A stretch of 64,000 nt of DNA, taken from an uncultured Lachnospiraceae bacterium (GTDB lineage: Bacteria; Bacillota; Clostridia; Lachnospirales; Lachnospiraceae). The position numbers were made by a program, and so were the translations under genes. Position 1 is the first letter of the stretch, and every line of letters starts with the position of its first letter. Below the pieces are notes generated by a model, which saw only the letters and a list, made by a program, of their open reading frames with translations, was not told the DNA's origin and did not search any database. This document shows positions 24,287 through 33,279 of this stretch, one piece after another. The stretch lies in contig CAJTQI010000003.1 in the NCBI GenBank assembly GCA_910578645.1, positions 285,178 to 349,177 of the forward strand. Direction: 5' to 3'.

Positions 24287-25765
24287 ATGAGAGGAATTGA
24301 TACGCAGGTTCGCAAGAATAGACGCCGTATTTTTAAAGAGGTAGCCAATCTGGCTTATCATTCAGAAAATTTAATAGACGATGTGGAAGCGCTTCCCTAT
24401 CAGATTGTGGATTACGATGAATCGGAGTACGAGAGTATCTACAGGGAGCGCGCGATTGTGCGTGAGAGAATCAGGCTTGCCATGGGTTTGTCACTGCGGC
24501 CGGAGAACAGATTGGTCCATCTGACACAGGGTCTTGCGGAGAGCAACATATCCGAGAAATATTATGAGCCGCCGTTAATGCAGGTCATTCCGTCTGCATG
24601 TAATGCATGTCCGGAGAATTGCTATCATGTGACGGATTTGTGTATGGGCTGCGTGGCTCATCCCTGCCGGGAAGTATGTCCCCGTGGCGCGATTTCCATG
24701 AAGAACGGCAAGTCCGTGATTGACCAGGAGAAATGTATTAAGTGTGGTAAATGTAAGGCCGTATGCCCTTACGACGCTATCTCACACCAGGTACGTCCTT
24801 GTGCGGGCGCCTGTGGGGTGAATGCCATCAAGAACGATGAAAAAGGCAGAGCGGTTATAGACAATGACTTGTGTGTTTCCTGCGGACAATGTATGGTGAA
24901 CTGTCCTTTTGGAGCCATTGCGGATAAATCCCAGATATTCCAGCTTATCCGTGCGATGCAGTCGGGGCATAAAATTATTGCCCAGGTTGCGCCTGCGTTT
25001 GCGGGACAGTTCGGGCCGAATGTGACACCGGATATGCTAAAGACGGCGCTCAAGGAGCTTGGCTTCTTCGATGTCTACGAGACGGCCATAGGTGCGGACT
25101 TAGGGGCAATCGCGGAGGCGGAGCATTATGCTTCGGAAGTGGCGACAGGGAAACTTCCGTTCAGCCTTACTTCCTGCTGTCCGTCTTGGTCCGTGCTAGC
25201 GAAGCGGTTTTTCCCGGAGACTATAGATAAGATATCCAATGCGTTGACCCCTATGGTGGCAACGGCGAGGATTATTAAAGAAGACCATCCCGATGCAAAG
25301 GTAGTCTTCATCGGGCCGTGCGCGTCCAAGAAACTGGAGGCTTCCAGGAGGACAATCCGTTCCGACGTAGATTTTGTCATTACCTTTGAGGAATTGGCGG
25401 GAATCTTTGAGGCCAGGGGAATATTCCTAGAAGAGATAAAGGCTCTCGATGAACTGAATGGAGCCACAAGCGCAGGGCGTGGATATGGTGTCGCAGGCGG
25501 CGTGGCTAGCGCCATCGAGGAGTGTGTGAGAGAATACTACCCGGATGTGGAAGTCAATATCGAACATGCGGAGAGTTTATCGGAATGTAAGAAGATGTTG
25601 ATGCTCGCTAAGGCCGGTAAGAAAAACGGTTGTCTGATTGAGGGTATGGCGTGTCCGGGAGGCTGTGTCGCAGGCGCAGGGACGAATATTGCGGTGCCTG
25701 CCGCGGCGAAGGCGGTTGGTTCTTTCAAGGCGTCTGCGGACAAGAAGATACCGGATAAAGAATAA
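24287..25765 (+). CDS. Monomeric [FeFe] hydrogenase, ferredoxin type
   Basis: The 492-residue protein has N-terminal iron-sulfur modules: CNACPENCYHVTDLCMGCVA, CIKCGKCKAVCPYDAI and CVSCGQCMVNCPFGAI. The H-cluster domain carries L1 TSCCPSW, L2 GPCASKKLEA and L3 EGMACPGGCVAGAG. The L1 form TSCCPSW and the L2 glycine are typical of the group B-like enzymes of anaerobic clostridia. It reduces protons to H2 or oxidises H2 with ferredoxin as partner in the cytoplasm. No HydEFG maturases are in the window. GACGGAGGAACGCC precedes ATG 24,287. Confidence 0.93.
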   Translation: MRGIDTQVRKNRRRIFKEVANLAYHSENLIDDVEALPYQIVDYDESEYESIYRERAIVRERIRLAMGLSLRPENRLVHLTQGLAESNISEKYYEPPLMQVIPSACNACPENCYHVTDLCMGCVAHPCREVCPRGAISMKNGKSVIDQEKCIKCGKCKAVCPYDAISHQVRPCAGACGVNAIKNDEKGRAVIDNDLCVSCGQCMVNCPFGAIADKSQIFQLIRAMQSGHKIIAQVAPAFAGQFGPNVTPDMLKTALKELGFFDVYETAIGADLGAIAEAEHYASEVATGKLPFSLTSCCPSWSVLAKRFFPETIDKISNALTPMVATARIIKEDHPDAKVVFIGPCASKKLEASRRTIRSDVDFVITFEELAGIFEARGIFLEEIKALDELNGATSAGRGYGVAGGVASAIEECVREYYPDVEVNIEHAESLSECKKMLMLAKAGKKNGCLIEGMACPGGCVAGAGTNIAVPAAAKAVGSFKASADKKIPDKE

Positions 25766-25890
25766 GAATATTATTTATTTGTGTTGCAGGATTCAGAGGT
25801 GGTGGTGTACTGGCACTTATTTTACCTGTATTACAAATATATTTATCCGGGTTTAATTATTGCAATGGCAAAAAGTGGCAGACGGTTCTT

Positions 25891-26193
25891 TTGTTGGAAG
25901 TTCATTTATTAATTTCTACAGTTTTGGGGCTTTATTTGGAGGGATACCTGTATCTCAAATATATTTCTAATGACGTGGAAAGCGTTTTGGTATTTCAGAC
26001 AATATTGAGGATAGGTGCTGTTTTGGTTTTCGGTCTTGGAGCCATAACAACTCTGCTCAAGTATCTTTTGACAAAAAAGCGCACCCAAAGAGAAAAAAGG
26101 AGCAATAGAGTTCTAGGGGCAATGGGAACACTTTTCCCAAAAGGGAATAAAGAAAATGGTGTCTGTGGCTGGAAGGAGTGGTATAGATTATGA
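25891..26193 (+). CDS. Small membrane protein, start uncertain
   Basis: From TTG 25,891 the product has two membrane helices and a basic tail (KYLLTKKRTQREKRSNR). The same frame stays open up to the hydrogenase stop and encodes another hydrophobic helix (GGGVLALILPVLQIYLSGFN), so the natural protein probably begins near 25,771-25,810. No ATG, GTG or TTG is in frame there; only CTG 25,810 is available. Either a rare start codon or an upstream frameshift must be assumed. The stop overlaps the gltX start (ATGA). Function unknown. Confidence 0.5.
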   Translation: MLEVHLLISTVLGLYLEGYLYLKYISNDVESVLVFQTILRIGAVLVFGLGAITTLLKYLLTKKRTQREKRSNRVLGAMGTLFPKGNKENGVCGWKEWYRL

Positions 26194-27647
26194 GTCAGAA
26201 AATAAGAACCAGGTATGCGCCAAGCCCGACAGGGCGTATGCATGTAGGAAATCTTAGGACCGCGCTCTATGCGTACCTGATTGCGAAGCATAAGGGCGGT
26301 GATTTTATCCTAAGGATAGAGGATACGGACCAGGAGCGTTATGTGGAGGGGGCGGTGGAGATTATCTACCGTACGCTTGAAAAAACAGGGCTTGTGCACG
26401 ATGAAGGCCCTGACAAAGACTGCGGCGTGGGTCCCTATGTACAGAGTGAACGCCAGAAGCAGGGCATTTATTTAAAATACGCGAAGGAACTGGTTGACAA
26501 GGGAGAAGCTTATTATTGTTTCTGTGATAAGGAAAGACTGGCTTCCCTGACGCAGACAGTGGCCGGCAAGGAAATCAATATCTATGACAAGCATTGCCTG
26601 CATCTGTCCAAAGAAGAGGTGGAGGCGAATCTTGCGGCAGGCAAACCTTATGTGATTCGGCAGAATAACCCGACGGAAGGGACGACGACTTTCCATGACG
26701 ACATCTATGGTGACATCGCCGTGGACAATGCAGAGTTGGACGATATGATTCTTATCAAATCGGACGGATACCCGACTTACAATTTTGCCAATGTGGTGGA
26801 CGACCATCTGATGGGGATTACCCATGTGGTGCGGGGGAACGAATATCTGTCTTCCTCGCCGAAATATAACCGTCTCTACGAGGCATTCGGGTGGGAAGTG
26901 CCGGAATACGTACACTGTCCGCTGATTACGGACGAGAACCACCAGAAGTTATCTAAGCGGTGCGGACATTCTTCTTACGAAGACTTGATAGAGCAGGGCT
27001 TTTTATCCGAGGCGATTGTAAATTTTGTGGCTCTTCTTGGATGGAGCCCGGAGGATAACAGAGAGATTTTTACCCTGGAAGAGTTGGTTGAGATATTCGA
27101 TTACCATCATTTGTCAAAATCTCCGGCGGTATTTGATTATACGAAGCTGAAATGGATGAATGGGGAATATTTTAAGGCTATGGATGAGGACAAGTTCTAT
27201 GAGATGGCGGAACCTTATCTGAAAGAGGCGCTTCCGGAAAACTTTGAGCTTCGTAAAATTGCCGCGATGGTGAAGACGAGAATAGAGGTTTTCCCGGATA
27301 TCAAGGAGATGGTTGATTTCTTCGCTAAACTTCCGGAATACGATACACAGATGTATACCCATAAGAAGATGAAGACGGACGCTGCGTCTTCTCTGGAGGT
27401 GTTAAAAGAGCTTCTTCCTATACTGGAGGAGCAGACGGATTACAGCAACGATGCGCTGTACCAGACGCTTGTATCCTATGTGGGACAGAAGGGATGCAAG
27501 AACGGATATGTCATGTGGCCTGTGAGGACGGCAGTTTCCGGCAAGCAGATGACGCCGGCAGGGGCTACCGAAATTATGGAAATATTAGGTAAGGAAGAGT
27601 CACTTGCCAGAATCCGTATAGGAATCGAGAAGTTAGAGAATGCCTGA
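26190..27647 (+). CDS. gltX: Glutamyl-tRNA synthetase
   Basis: The 485-residue class I synthetase has the HIGH-equivalent in RYAPSPTGRMHVGNLRTALY, the GluRS signature FILRIEDTDQERYVEGA and the KMSKS-equivalent KLSKRCG near residue 252. Length and motifs fit bacterial GluRS, which charges tRNA-Glu and in such Firmicutes often also tRNA-Gln for later amidation. GAAGGAGT precedes ATG 26,190. It overlaps the preceding gene by 4 bases and the following helicase by 8. Confidence 0.96.
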   Translation: MSQKIRTRYAPSPTGRMHVGNLRTALYAYLIAKHKGGDFILRIEDTDQERYVEGAVEIIYRTLEKTGLVHDEGPDKDCGVGPYVQSERQKQGIYLKYAKELVDKGEAYYCFCDKERLASLTQTVAGKEINIYDKHCLHLSKEEVEANLAAGKPYVIRQNNPTEGTTTFHDDIYGDIAVDNAELDDMILIKSDGYPTYNFANVVDDHLMGITHVVRGNEYLSSSPKYNRLYEAFGWEVPEYVHCPLITDENHQKLSKRCGHSSYEDLIEQGFLSEAIVNFVALLGWSPEDNREIFTLEELVEIFDYHHLSKSPAVFDYTKLKWMNGEYFKAMDEDKFYEMAEPYLKEALPENFELRKIAAMVKTRIEVFPDIKEMVDFFAKLPEYDTQMYTHKKMKTDAASSLEVLKELLPILEEQTDYSNDALYQTLVSYVGQKGCKNGYVMWPVRTAVSGKQMTPAGATEIMEILGKEESLARIRIGIEKLENA

Positions 27648-29550
27648 TTTTGCTTCCAATCCGAATCAGGAGAGGGCAATCATGCATACTGCCGGGGCGG
27701 CGCAGGTTTTTGCGGGTCCCGGCAGTGGCAAAACTTATGTGACCGTGCAGCGTATCAGACATCTTATCACGGTGCATAAGGTTGAGCCTTCGCATATTCT
27801 TGTTATCACTTTTACGAAAGCGGCGGCACTGGAGATGCAGGAACGTTTCTTCTGTCTGGTAAAGCCAGATAAACCGCCGGTGTGGTTTGGCACTTTTCAT
27901 GCCATATTCTATCACATTCTGAAACAGTCACCGCAGTATCGCGGGTATACCATTATCACAGAATCAGGGAAAAAGAGTCTGCTGCGGCAGATAGTACGCA
28001 TGCATAAGAGGTTTGCATGTATTCAAGAAGAGGATTTGGATGGCTTGGCGGCTTCCATAAGCACATATAAGACAACGTCTGTCCTGTGTGAGCCGTCTGT
28101 GCAGAAACTAAGGGCGGAGGATATGGTTTTCCTGGCGCGGGAATATCAGTCTTTTCTGAATGAATTTGGGCAGATGGACTTTGATGATATGGGACTTTAT
28201 TGCTGGCAGCTATTAGTGGATGTACCAGATGTGCTGCGCAGATGGCAGGCTCAGTTTCGGTTTATCCTAATCGATGAATTTCAGGATATTTCCCCACAAC
28301 AGTATGAAATCATCAAGCTTTTGGCAGCGCCGGAAAACAATCTTTTTATTGTGGGGGACGACGACCAGTCTATTTATGGATTCCGCGGGGCGAGCCCGGA
28401 CAGTATGCAACGGTTTATGATGGATTTTACGGGTGCGCAGAGGATTTTCCTGGACGCTAATTACCGGTGCCGTAAGCCTGTTGTCGAGGCATCGCTTAAA
28501 GTGGTTGGGGAGAATAAAAACCGTGTGGACAAGCAGATTTATGCAGCGCAGGAAGGTGGCGGTAAGTTTTCTTTGCAGATATTTGAAGATGAGTCGGAAG
28601 AAGAACTGTGGCTAGTGCAGACGCTGAGGCAGAAACAGGAGACAAAGGAATTAAGCCAATGCGCATTAATATGCCGGACGAATTTTGACTGTGCTATGTG
28701 GGCCCAGAACTTGCATAAGAATGGCATTTTATTTGTTTCAAAGGAACCACCGCAAAATCCGTTCCAACATTTCGTCATTCAGGATATTATGGCGTATCTT
28801 GCTTTGGCACAGGGTGAAATGAGGCGGAAACATTTTCTGCGTATCATGAACCGCCCGGTCAGGTATATCAGGCGGGACAGCCTGTCGGATGAGTGCATCA
28901 GTGAAGAGGCACTGCTGCGATATTATGCAGGAACTCCTGTTTTGCAGGAGCGGATAAAGCGTCTATTTTATCATCTGGCCAGTATGGGCACCAAGAGGCT
29001 CTACTTACAGGTTCACTATATCCGCAAGGTGGTGGGATATGACGGCTATCTGCAGGAAAAATATGGGACAAAAAAGGCAGAAGAGTTCATCCGGACAGCC
29101 GCAGATTTCCAAAAACTGACACAGAGGTTCCACACATTCCGGGAGATGACAGATTATGTGCGCAGCTACGATGAGAGCCTTCGGGATTGTGGTAAAAGCA
29201 ACACATTGATTGCCATGGGAATGGATGGGCAGGAAAGCAGAGCCCAGGGAAAGACATACGAAGCAAAAGAAACGGCAAAAACAGGACAAGAGGGTGAAAG
29301 TACAATGGAAGGAATACGGATAATGACCATGCATGCATCCAAAGGACTTGAATTTCATACGGTTTACATACCTGACTGCCAGGAGGGGAAGATTCCCTCT
29401 GCGAAATCAAAAGAGCCCCATGAAATCGAGGAAGAGCGGCGCATGTTCTATGTGGCGATGACAAGGGCAAAAGAAGAGCTGTATCTGTTGGCATACAAAG
29501 GAAAAAGCGGAAAAGATGCACCTTCCCGCTTTCTGCAATGTTTTTCTTAA
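27640..29550 (+). CDS. UvrD/Rep-family ATP-dependent DNA helicase
   Basis: The 636-residue superfamily 1A helicase has the Q motif NPNQERAIMH, Walker A FAGPGSGKTYVTVQR, motif Ia VITFTKAAALEMQERF, Walker B FILIDEFQDISPQQYEII, motif III VGDDDQSIYGFRGASP, motif V MTMHASKGLEFHTVYIPD and motif VI RRMFYVAMTRAKEELYLL. It unwinds DNA 3' to 5' in repair or replication restart. It is shorter than PcrA (about 730-750), lacking much of the 2B region and C-terminus, as in the compact clostridial UvrD-like proteins. Its start lies within gltX, so the two are coupled. Confidence 0.92.
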   Translation: MPDFASNPNQERAIMHTAGAAQVFAGPGSGKTYVTVQRIRHLITVHKVEPSHILVITFTKAAALEMQERFFCLVKPDKPPVWFGTFHAIFYHILKQSPQYRGYTIITESGKKSLLRQIVRMHKRFACIQEEDLDGLAASISTYKTTSVLCEPSVQKLRAEDMVFLAREYQSFLNEFGQMDFDDMGLYCWQLLVDVPDVLRRWQAQFRFILIDEFQDISPQQYEIIKLLAAPENNLFIVGDDDQSIYGFRGASPDSMQRFMMDFTGAQRIFLDANYRCRKPVVEASLKVVGENKNRVDKQIYAAQEGGGKFSLQIFEDESEEELWLVQTLRQKQETKELSQCALICRTNFDCAMWAQNLHKNGILFVSKEPPQNPFQHFVIQDIMAYLALAQGEMRRKHFLRIMNRPVRYIRRDSLSDECISEEALLRYYAGTPVLQERIKRLFYHLASMGTKRLYLQVHYIRKVVGYDGYLQEKYGTKKAEEFIRTAADFQKLTQRFHTFREMTDYVRSYDESLRDCGKSNTLIAMGMDGQESRAQGKTYEAKETAKTGQEGESTMEGIRIMTMHASKGLEFHTVYIPDCQEGKIPSAKSKEPHEIEEERRMFYVAMTRAKEELYLLAYKGKSGKDAPSRFLQCFS

Positions 29551-29560
29551 GATGTTCCGG

Positions 29561-29902
29561 TTAGTCCCCTTCTTCCACCAATTCATCAAACTCGGCGCTG
29601 TCTAAGTACTCGTCAAATGCGTCTGCCACAGCTTCGTACTCTTCATCGTCTTCGATGTAACCCAGGTCGGGTTCTTCATTTGGGTCATTGGGGTTCTCGC
29701 TGTAGCGGTAGAACCAGACTTCCCCATCCTCATTTTCACCTTCATCGTCAAGTGGAAGAAGGGCGATATAATCCTGGCCGGATACGGTAATGATTGTTAT
29801 AATGGCACATGTGACTTTGGAGCCGTCTTCCAAATCCAGTTCCACGGTCATTTCCTCTGCGTCGTATCCGTTTTCTTCACTCTGCTTGTCGTTTTTGCCC
29901 AT
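29561..29902 (-). CDS. DUF1292 family acidic protein
   Basis: About 113 residues from ATG 29,902, chosen because AAGGAGG lies just before it. The core TVELDLEDGSKVTCAIITII, DYIALLPLDDEGENED and VWFYRYSENPND is that of DUF1292, a small acidic Firmicute family of unknown function often near yrrK/alaS genes. The C-terminus (YEAVADAFDEYLDSAEFDEL) is a strongly acidic helix. Convergent with the helicase. Confidence 0.85.
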   Translation of the reverse strand: MGKNDKQSEENGYDAEEMTVELDLEDGSKVTCAIITIITVSGQDYIALLPLDDEGENEDGEVWFYRYSENPNDPNEEPDLGYIEDDEEYEAVADAFDEYLDSAEFDELVEEGD

Positions 29903-30247
29903 CGGGGTGCCTCCTTGTGTGTGATATGTCTGTCTATATATTCTATAGGAAAAAATATAGATATTCAATGCATAGATGAATTTTTGTTTTGTAAAATAGG
30001 TTTTGTATGTTAGAATGATAAGAGAATCGTTTTTCTCCATGTACAATGTCCGGCTGACAGGGGCATATGGAGCGTAGAGGGAAATTTGGAGATTTTTTTA
30101 CATTGAACCCAAATAATAAACGGTACTGCAAATATACTGTGGTATAAAAAGGATGTAAATGGCAATTTCATATAGTATGATAACAGAACCTAGTGTATAT
30201 CCGGGAGCTTAGACTTCCGGGGTATACCTACTTTGACGGAGGATTAA
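29903..30247 (+). promoter_or_regulatory. Intergenic region with leader hairpin before the GH13 gene
   Basis: 345 bases without a gene. GTATATCCGGGAG (30,195-30,207) pairs with CTTCCGGGGTATAC (30,214-30,227), one bulge, loop CTTAGA. It ends 20 bases before the start codon and just before the ribosome site GACGGAGG, so it could modulate expression. No clear promoter is identified. Confidence 0.4.
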
Positions 30248-32239
30248 ATGCACAAAGAATACGAAGTGATTAAGGCAAAAGCACATCCTTTAGGAGTATG
30301 TTTTCAGCAAGAGGGGCTGCATATTGCCGCTGTCTGCACAAATCAGCCGGGCAGTAAAGATTCGGACGAGTTTGGTATAATATTGTATGACAGAAAGCAT
30401 AAGGACGGAATCAGGATTCCTTTTCCAAAAGAAAGCAGGGTTGGAGATGCCTATGGGATGTTGTTAAAAGGATATCATGACAGGACGTGCAGTTACTTGT
30501 TATGCTGTGGTGACCAGGTGTGGCAGGATCCTTACTGCAAAAGATTGGAGAATGCCAGTAAATATGGTGTGCCTAGAGTGACAATGCCAAGATGTATGGT
30601 GCAGGATACGGACTATGACTGGGAATCGGACAGGGCGTTAGAACTGCCTTATGAAGACATGGTTATTTATGCGCTGCATGTACGTGGGTTTACGAAGCAC
30701 AGGTCTTCCGGCGTGAAATATAAGGGAACCTATCTGGGCATTACGGAGAAAATCTCTTATCTGAAAGAATTGGGGATTACTTCCTTATTGTTGATGCCTG
30801 CTTATGAGTTCGATGAGGTCATGGCACAGGAGAGTATACAAAAGCCCATGACCATGGAACAGGCGGTGGCTTCTTACAGACAGCCGCTTCCGCAGACAGG
30901 TGCAGGGTCAAGTGATGTTTTGCCGGAAGAAAGTGCCTGTAAGGTGAATTACTGGGGGTACCAGAAAGGACTTTACTATATTCCAAAGAGTGGATATGCT
31001 TACGGTAAGGATGCCGCGACAGAATATAGGGATATGGTCAAGACGCTTCATACAAATGGCATCGAAGTGATGATGCAGTTTTATTTTCCGGCAGAGATTG
31101 GAGCGGCGCAGATGCTGGAAATTTTAAAATATTGGGTGTTGGAGTACCATATAGACGGGTTCCATGTCATGGGCGTGGATTTGCCCATAGGGATGTTTGC
31201 TAAGGAGCCGTTTCTTAGCAGGACGAAGATACTGACGACACAGCAGTATAGCCCTGTCTCCACGGATTATATGGCGCTGCCGCGCCGGATTGGTTTGTTG
31301 GACGAGGGATTTATGTATGACATGCGCAGGGCTCTTAAGAGCGACGACAATATGATAAACCCGTTGCTTTTCCGCGTGCGTAATAACTGTTCTGAGACAG
31401 GCTGTATCAATTATATTGCCAAGTGGGATGGGATGCGGCTTGCTGACCTGGTATCCTACGACCATAAGCACAATGAAATGAACGGAGAGGATAACAGGGA
31501 CGGAACGGATTATAATTGTAGCTGGAATTGCGGCGTGGAGGGAAAAAGCCGGAGGAAAAATATTACCGACTTGCGCCTTAGGCAGATGAAGAATGCGCTG
31601 ACACTTGTATTTTTGTCTCAGGGGACGCCTCTTTTGTACAGTGGGGATGAATTTGGCAATAGTCAGGAAGGGAACAACAACCCTTACTGTCAGGATAATG
31701 CAGTTGGATGGGTGAAGTGGAACTATTCTGCGGAGGGTAGGGAACTTTTTCAGTATACGAAGATGCTTGTGGCGCTGCGCAGGGAGCATCCGGTTCTTCA
31801 TAGCGGCGAGCCGCTTAAAGGGATGGATTATCTGTCCTGCGGCTATCCGGATATCTCTTTTCATGGCAAGGAGGCATGGAGACCGGAGGCAAGTCCGGCG
31901 GTCAGGAGTGTGGGTATTATGTACTGCGGGTACTATGGAGTAACAGAAGGACACAGGGATGATACCTTGTTCTATATCGGCATTAACCTGCACTGGAAAA
32001 CACGCAGCCTAGGACTTCCGCAGCTTCCCAAGGGCAAGACATGGACACTGTATGCGTCCACGAAACCGGAAGAAAAGCCCGGTGGGGGCGAACCGGAGGA
32101 AGCCTGTTTAGAAAAAGAGACAAGTGATACACTGCAGGAAATCGATATCTCCCCACGGACGGTGGTGATTTACATGGTTCAGGGCTGCAAAGAGGCAGCT
32201 TCCGATTATGGGAAAGGCAAAAAAGGCAGATATGAATAA
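30248..32239 (+). CDS. GH13 debranching-enzyme-like protein lacking catalytic residues
   Basis: The 663-residue protein follows the glycogen-debranching (GlgX/isoamylase) plan: an N-terminal beta domain, a barrel starting MVIYALHVRGFTKH, YWGYQKGLYYIPKSGYAYG, and late motifs VSYDHKHNEMNGEDNRDG, YNCSWNCGVEG, LLYSGDEFGNSQEGNNNPYC. Region II, normally GFRFD(L/A), reads GFHVMGV near residues 303-311, so the nucleophile Asp and its Arg partner are gone. The usual Glu of region III is also absent (RTKILTTQQYSP). It is probably a non-hydrolytic carbohydrate-binding or regulatory member of the family. AGACTTCC...GACGGAGG precedes ATG 30,248; the next gene overlaps. Confidence 0.8.
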   Translation: MHKEYEVIKAKAHPLGVCFQQEGLHIAAVCTNQPGSKDSDEFGIILYDRKHKDGIRIPFPKESRVGDAYGMLLKGYHDRTCSYLLCCGDQVWQDPYCKRLENASKYGVPRVTMPRCMVQDTDYDWESDRALELPYEDMVIYALHVRGFTKHRSSGVKYKGTYLGITEKISYLKELGITSLLLMPAYEFDEVMAQESIQKPMTMEQAVASYRQPLPQTGAGSSDVLPEESACKVNYWGYQKGLYYIPKSGYAYGKDAATEYRDMVKTLHTNGIEVMMQFYFPAEIGAAQMLEILKYWVLEYHIDGFHVMGVDLPIGMFAKEPFLSRTKILTTQQYSPVSTDYMALPRRIGLLDEGFMYDMRRALKSDDNMINPLLFRVRNNCSETGCINYIAKWDGMRLADLVSYDHKHNEMNGEDNRDGTDYNCSWNCGVEGKSRRKNITDLRLRQMKNALTLVFLSQGTPLLYSGDEFGNSQEGNNNPYCQDNAVGWVKWNYSAEGRELFQYTKMLVALRREHPVLHSGEPLKGMDYLSCGYPDISFHGKEAWRPEASPAVRSVGIMYCGYYGVTEGHRDDTLFYIGINLHWKTRSLGLPQLPKGKTWTLYASTKPEEKPGGGEPEEACLEKETSDTLQEIDISPRTVVIYMVQGCKEAASDYGKGKKGRYE

Positions 32240-32777
32240 AGCATGGCAACATTTTAAGACGATTACGCATCATAAATTAGTGGTGATGGAGGGATGTTTT
32301 AAGGTCGGGCTATACAGACAGGGAATCATGCATGATTTGTCCAAATACAGTCCGGCAGAGTTTCTTGTGGGTGCCAGATACTGGCAGGGGGATAGGAGCC
32401 CTAACAATGCGGAGAGGGAGAAGATTGGCTATTCCTCTGCATGGCTGCACCATAAAGGGCGCAATAAGCATCATTATGAATACTGGATAGATTACAGCAC
32501 CAGGGATATCGAGGGTGGCATGGCGCCGGCGCCTATGCCCCAGCGGTATATTATCGAAATGTTTATGGACAGGGTTGCGGCATGTAAGGTCTACCATGGC
32601 AAGTCGTACACGGACCATGACCCGCTTAACTATTACCAGTCTTCCAAGACGCCGCCGCCGCTTCACCCGAAGACGAAGAGGCAGTTGGAATTTTTGCTGC
32701 ATATGTTGGCGGATTATGGTGAAGAGAAGACCTTTCGCTATATCAGAACAAGAATTTTACGAAAACAGAGAAGATGA
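32232..32777 (+). CDS. DUF5662 family protein
   Basis: About 181 residues from ATG 32,232 (an earlier ATG at 32,208 is also possible; both overlap the GH13 gene). The sequence WQHFKTITHHKLVVMEGCFK, GIMHDLSKYSPAEF, HHKGRNKHHYEYW and LNYYQ is that of DUF5662. The HD-like His/Asp pattern (H..HH...HDLSK...HH...H) suggests a metal-dependent phosphohydrolase-like fold, not proven. Co-transcribed with the GH13 gene. Confidence 0.82.
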   Translation: MNKAWQHFKTITHHKLVVMEGCFKVGLYRQGIMHDLSKYSPAEFLVGARYWQGDRSPNNAEREKIGYSSAWLHHKGRNKHHYEYWIDYSTRDIEGGMAPAPMPQRYIIEMFMDRVAACKVYHGKSYTDHDPLNYYQSSKTPPPLHPKTKRQLEFLLHMLADYGEEKTFRYIRTRILRKQRR

Positions 32778-32834
32778 GTGACCTGCCCGCTCCTTTTTGC
32801 ATAGGATATGGTATGACAAAAAGGAGATGAGAGT

Positions 32835-33116
32835 ATGAACTGTTGGATAATTTTGCTGTTTTTATGTTGCTGTAATCGAAATGGCCGGGAAGGTATTGGC
32901 GAGCCAGGATGTGGTTGTGAGCCGATAGCGCCGCCGAAACCGCCATGCCGTCCAAGGGAGCGTGAGCGTGATTGCCCAAGGGAACGTGACTGTGACTGCA
33001 GAAGAGAATGCGAAGCAGAGCGCGAATCTTGTCCGTGCGGTAATGAATCCCGTTTCGAGCCTCGTTTTGAGGCAAGACCCTTTGGTAATCAGGGCTGTGG
33101 ATGCGATGACAAATAG
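32835..33116 (+). CDS. Cys/Arg-rich small protein, possibly spore coat
   Basis: AAAAGGAGATGAGAGT precedes ATG 32,835. The 93-residue product opens with a short hydrophobic stretch and a Cys cluster (MNCWIILLFLCCCNRNG), then Pro/Arg/Glu/Cys-rich sequence with imperfect repeats (CPRERDCDCRRECEAERESC) and ends GNQGCGCDDK. Such compositions occur in clostridial spore coat or crust peptides, but no family is identified. It stands alone, followed by a hairpin at 33,173. Confidence 0.6.
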   Translation: MNCWIILLFLCCCNRNGREGIGEPGCGCEPIAPPKPPCRPRERERDCPRERDCDCRRECEAERESCPCGNESRFEPRFEARPFGNQGCGCDDK

Positions 33117-33172
33117 CGTGTCGCCGGTCATGGAGTGAGTAGTATCCCTATTGGATGATTATCATATTACCT

Positions 33173-33204
33173 GCCCCTTCTTTATGTTGACGCAAAGAGG
33201 GGGC
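33173..33204 (+). terminator. Terminator-like hairpin
   Basis: GCCCCTTCTTT pairs with AAAGAGGGGGC (one wobble, 10-base loop). The downstream T run begins only 11 bases later. Confidence 0.45.
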
Positions 33205-33279
33205 AATGATAAAATGTTTTTTGGTACAAGCAGAGGTTCTGTAATATATATTTAGGGAAAAGATGAGGAAAGACAGAAA

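Noticed and set aside
31124..31993. Minus-strand 289-aa ORF opposite the GH13 gene
   Set aside because: Antisense of a well-supported reading frame; no recognisable protein features.
30248..32239. Active glycogen debranching enzyme
   Set aside because: The conserved catalytic Asp and Glu positions are not present in the sequence.
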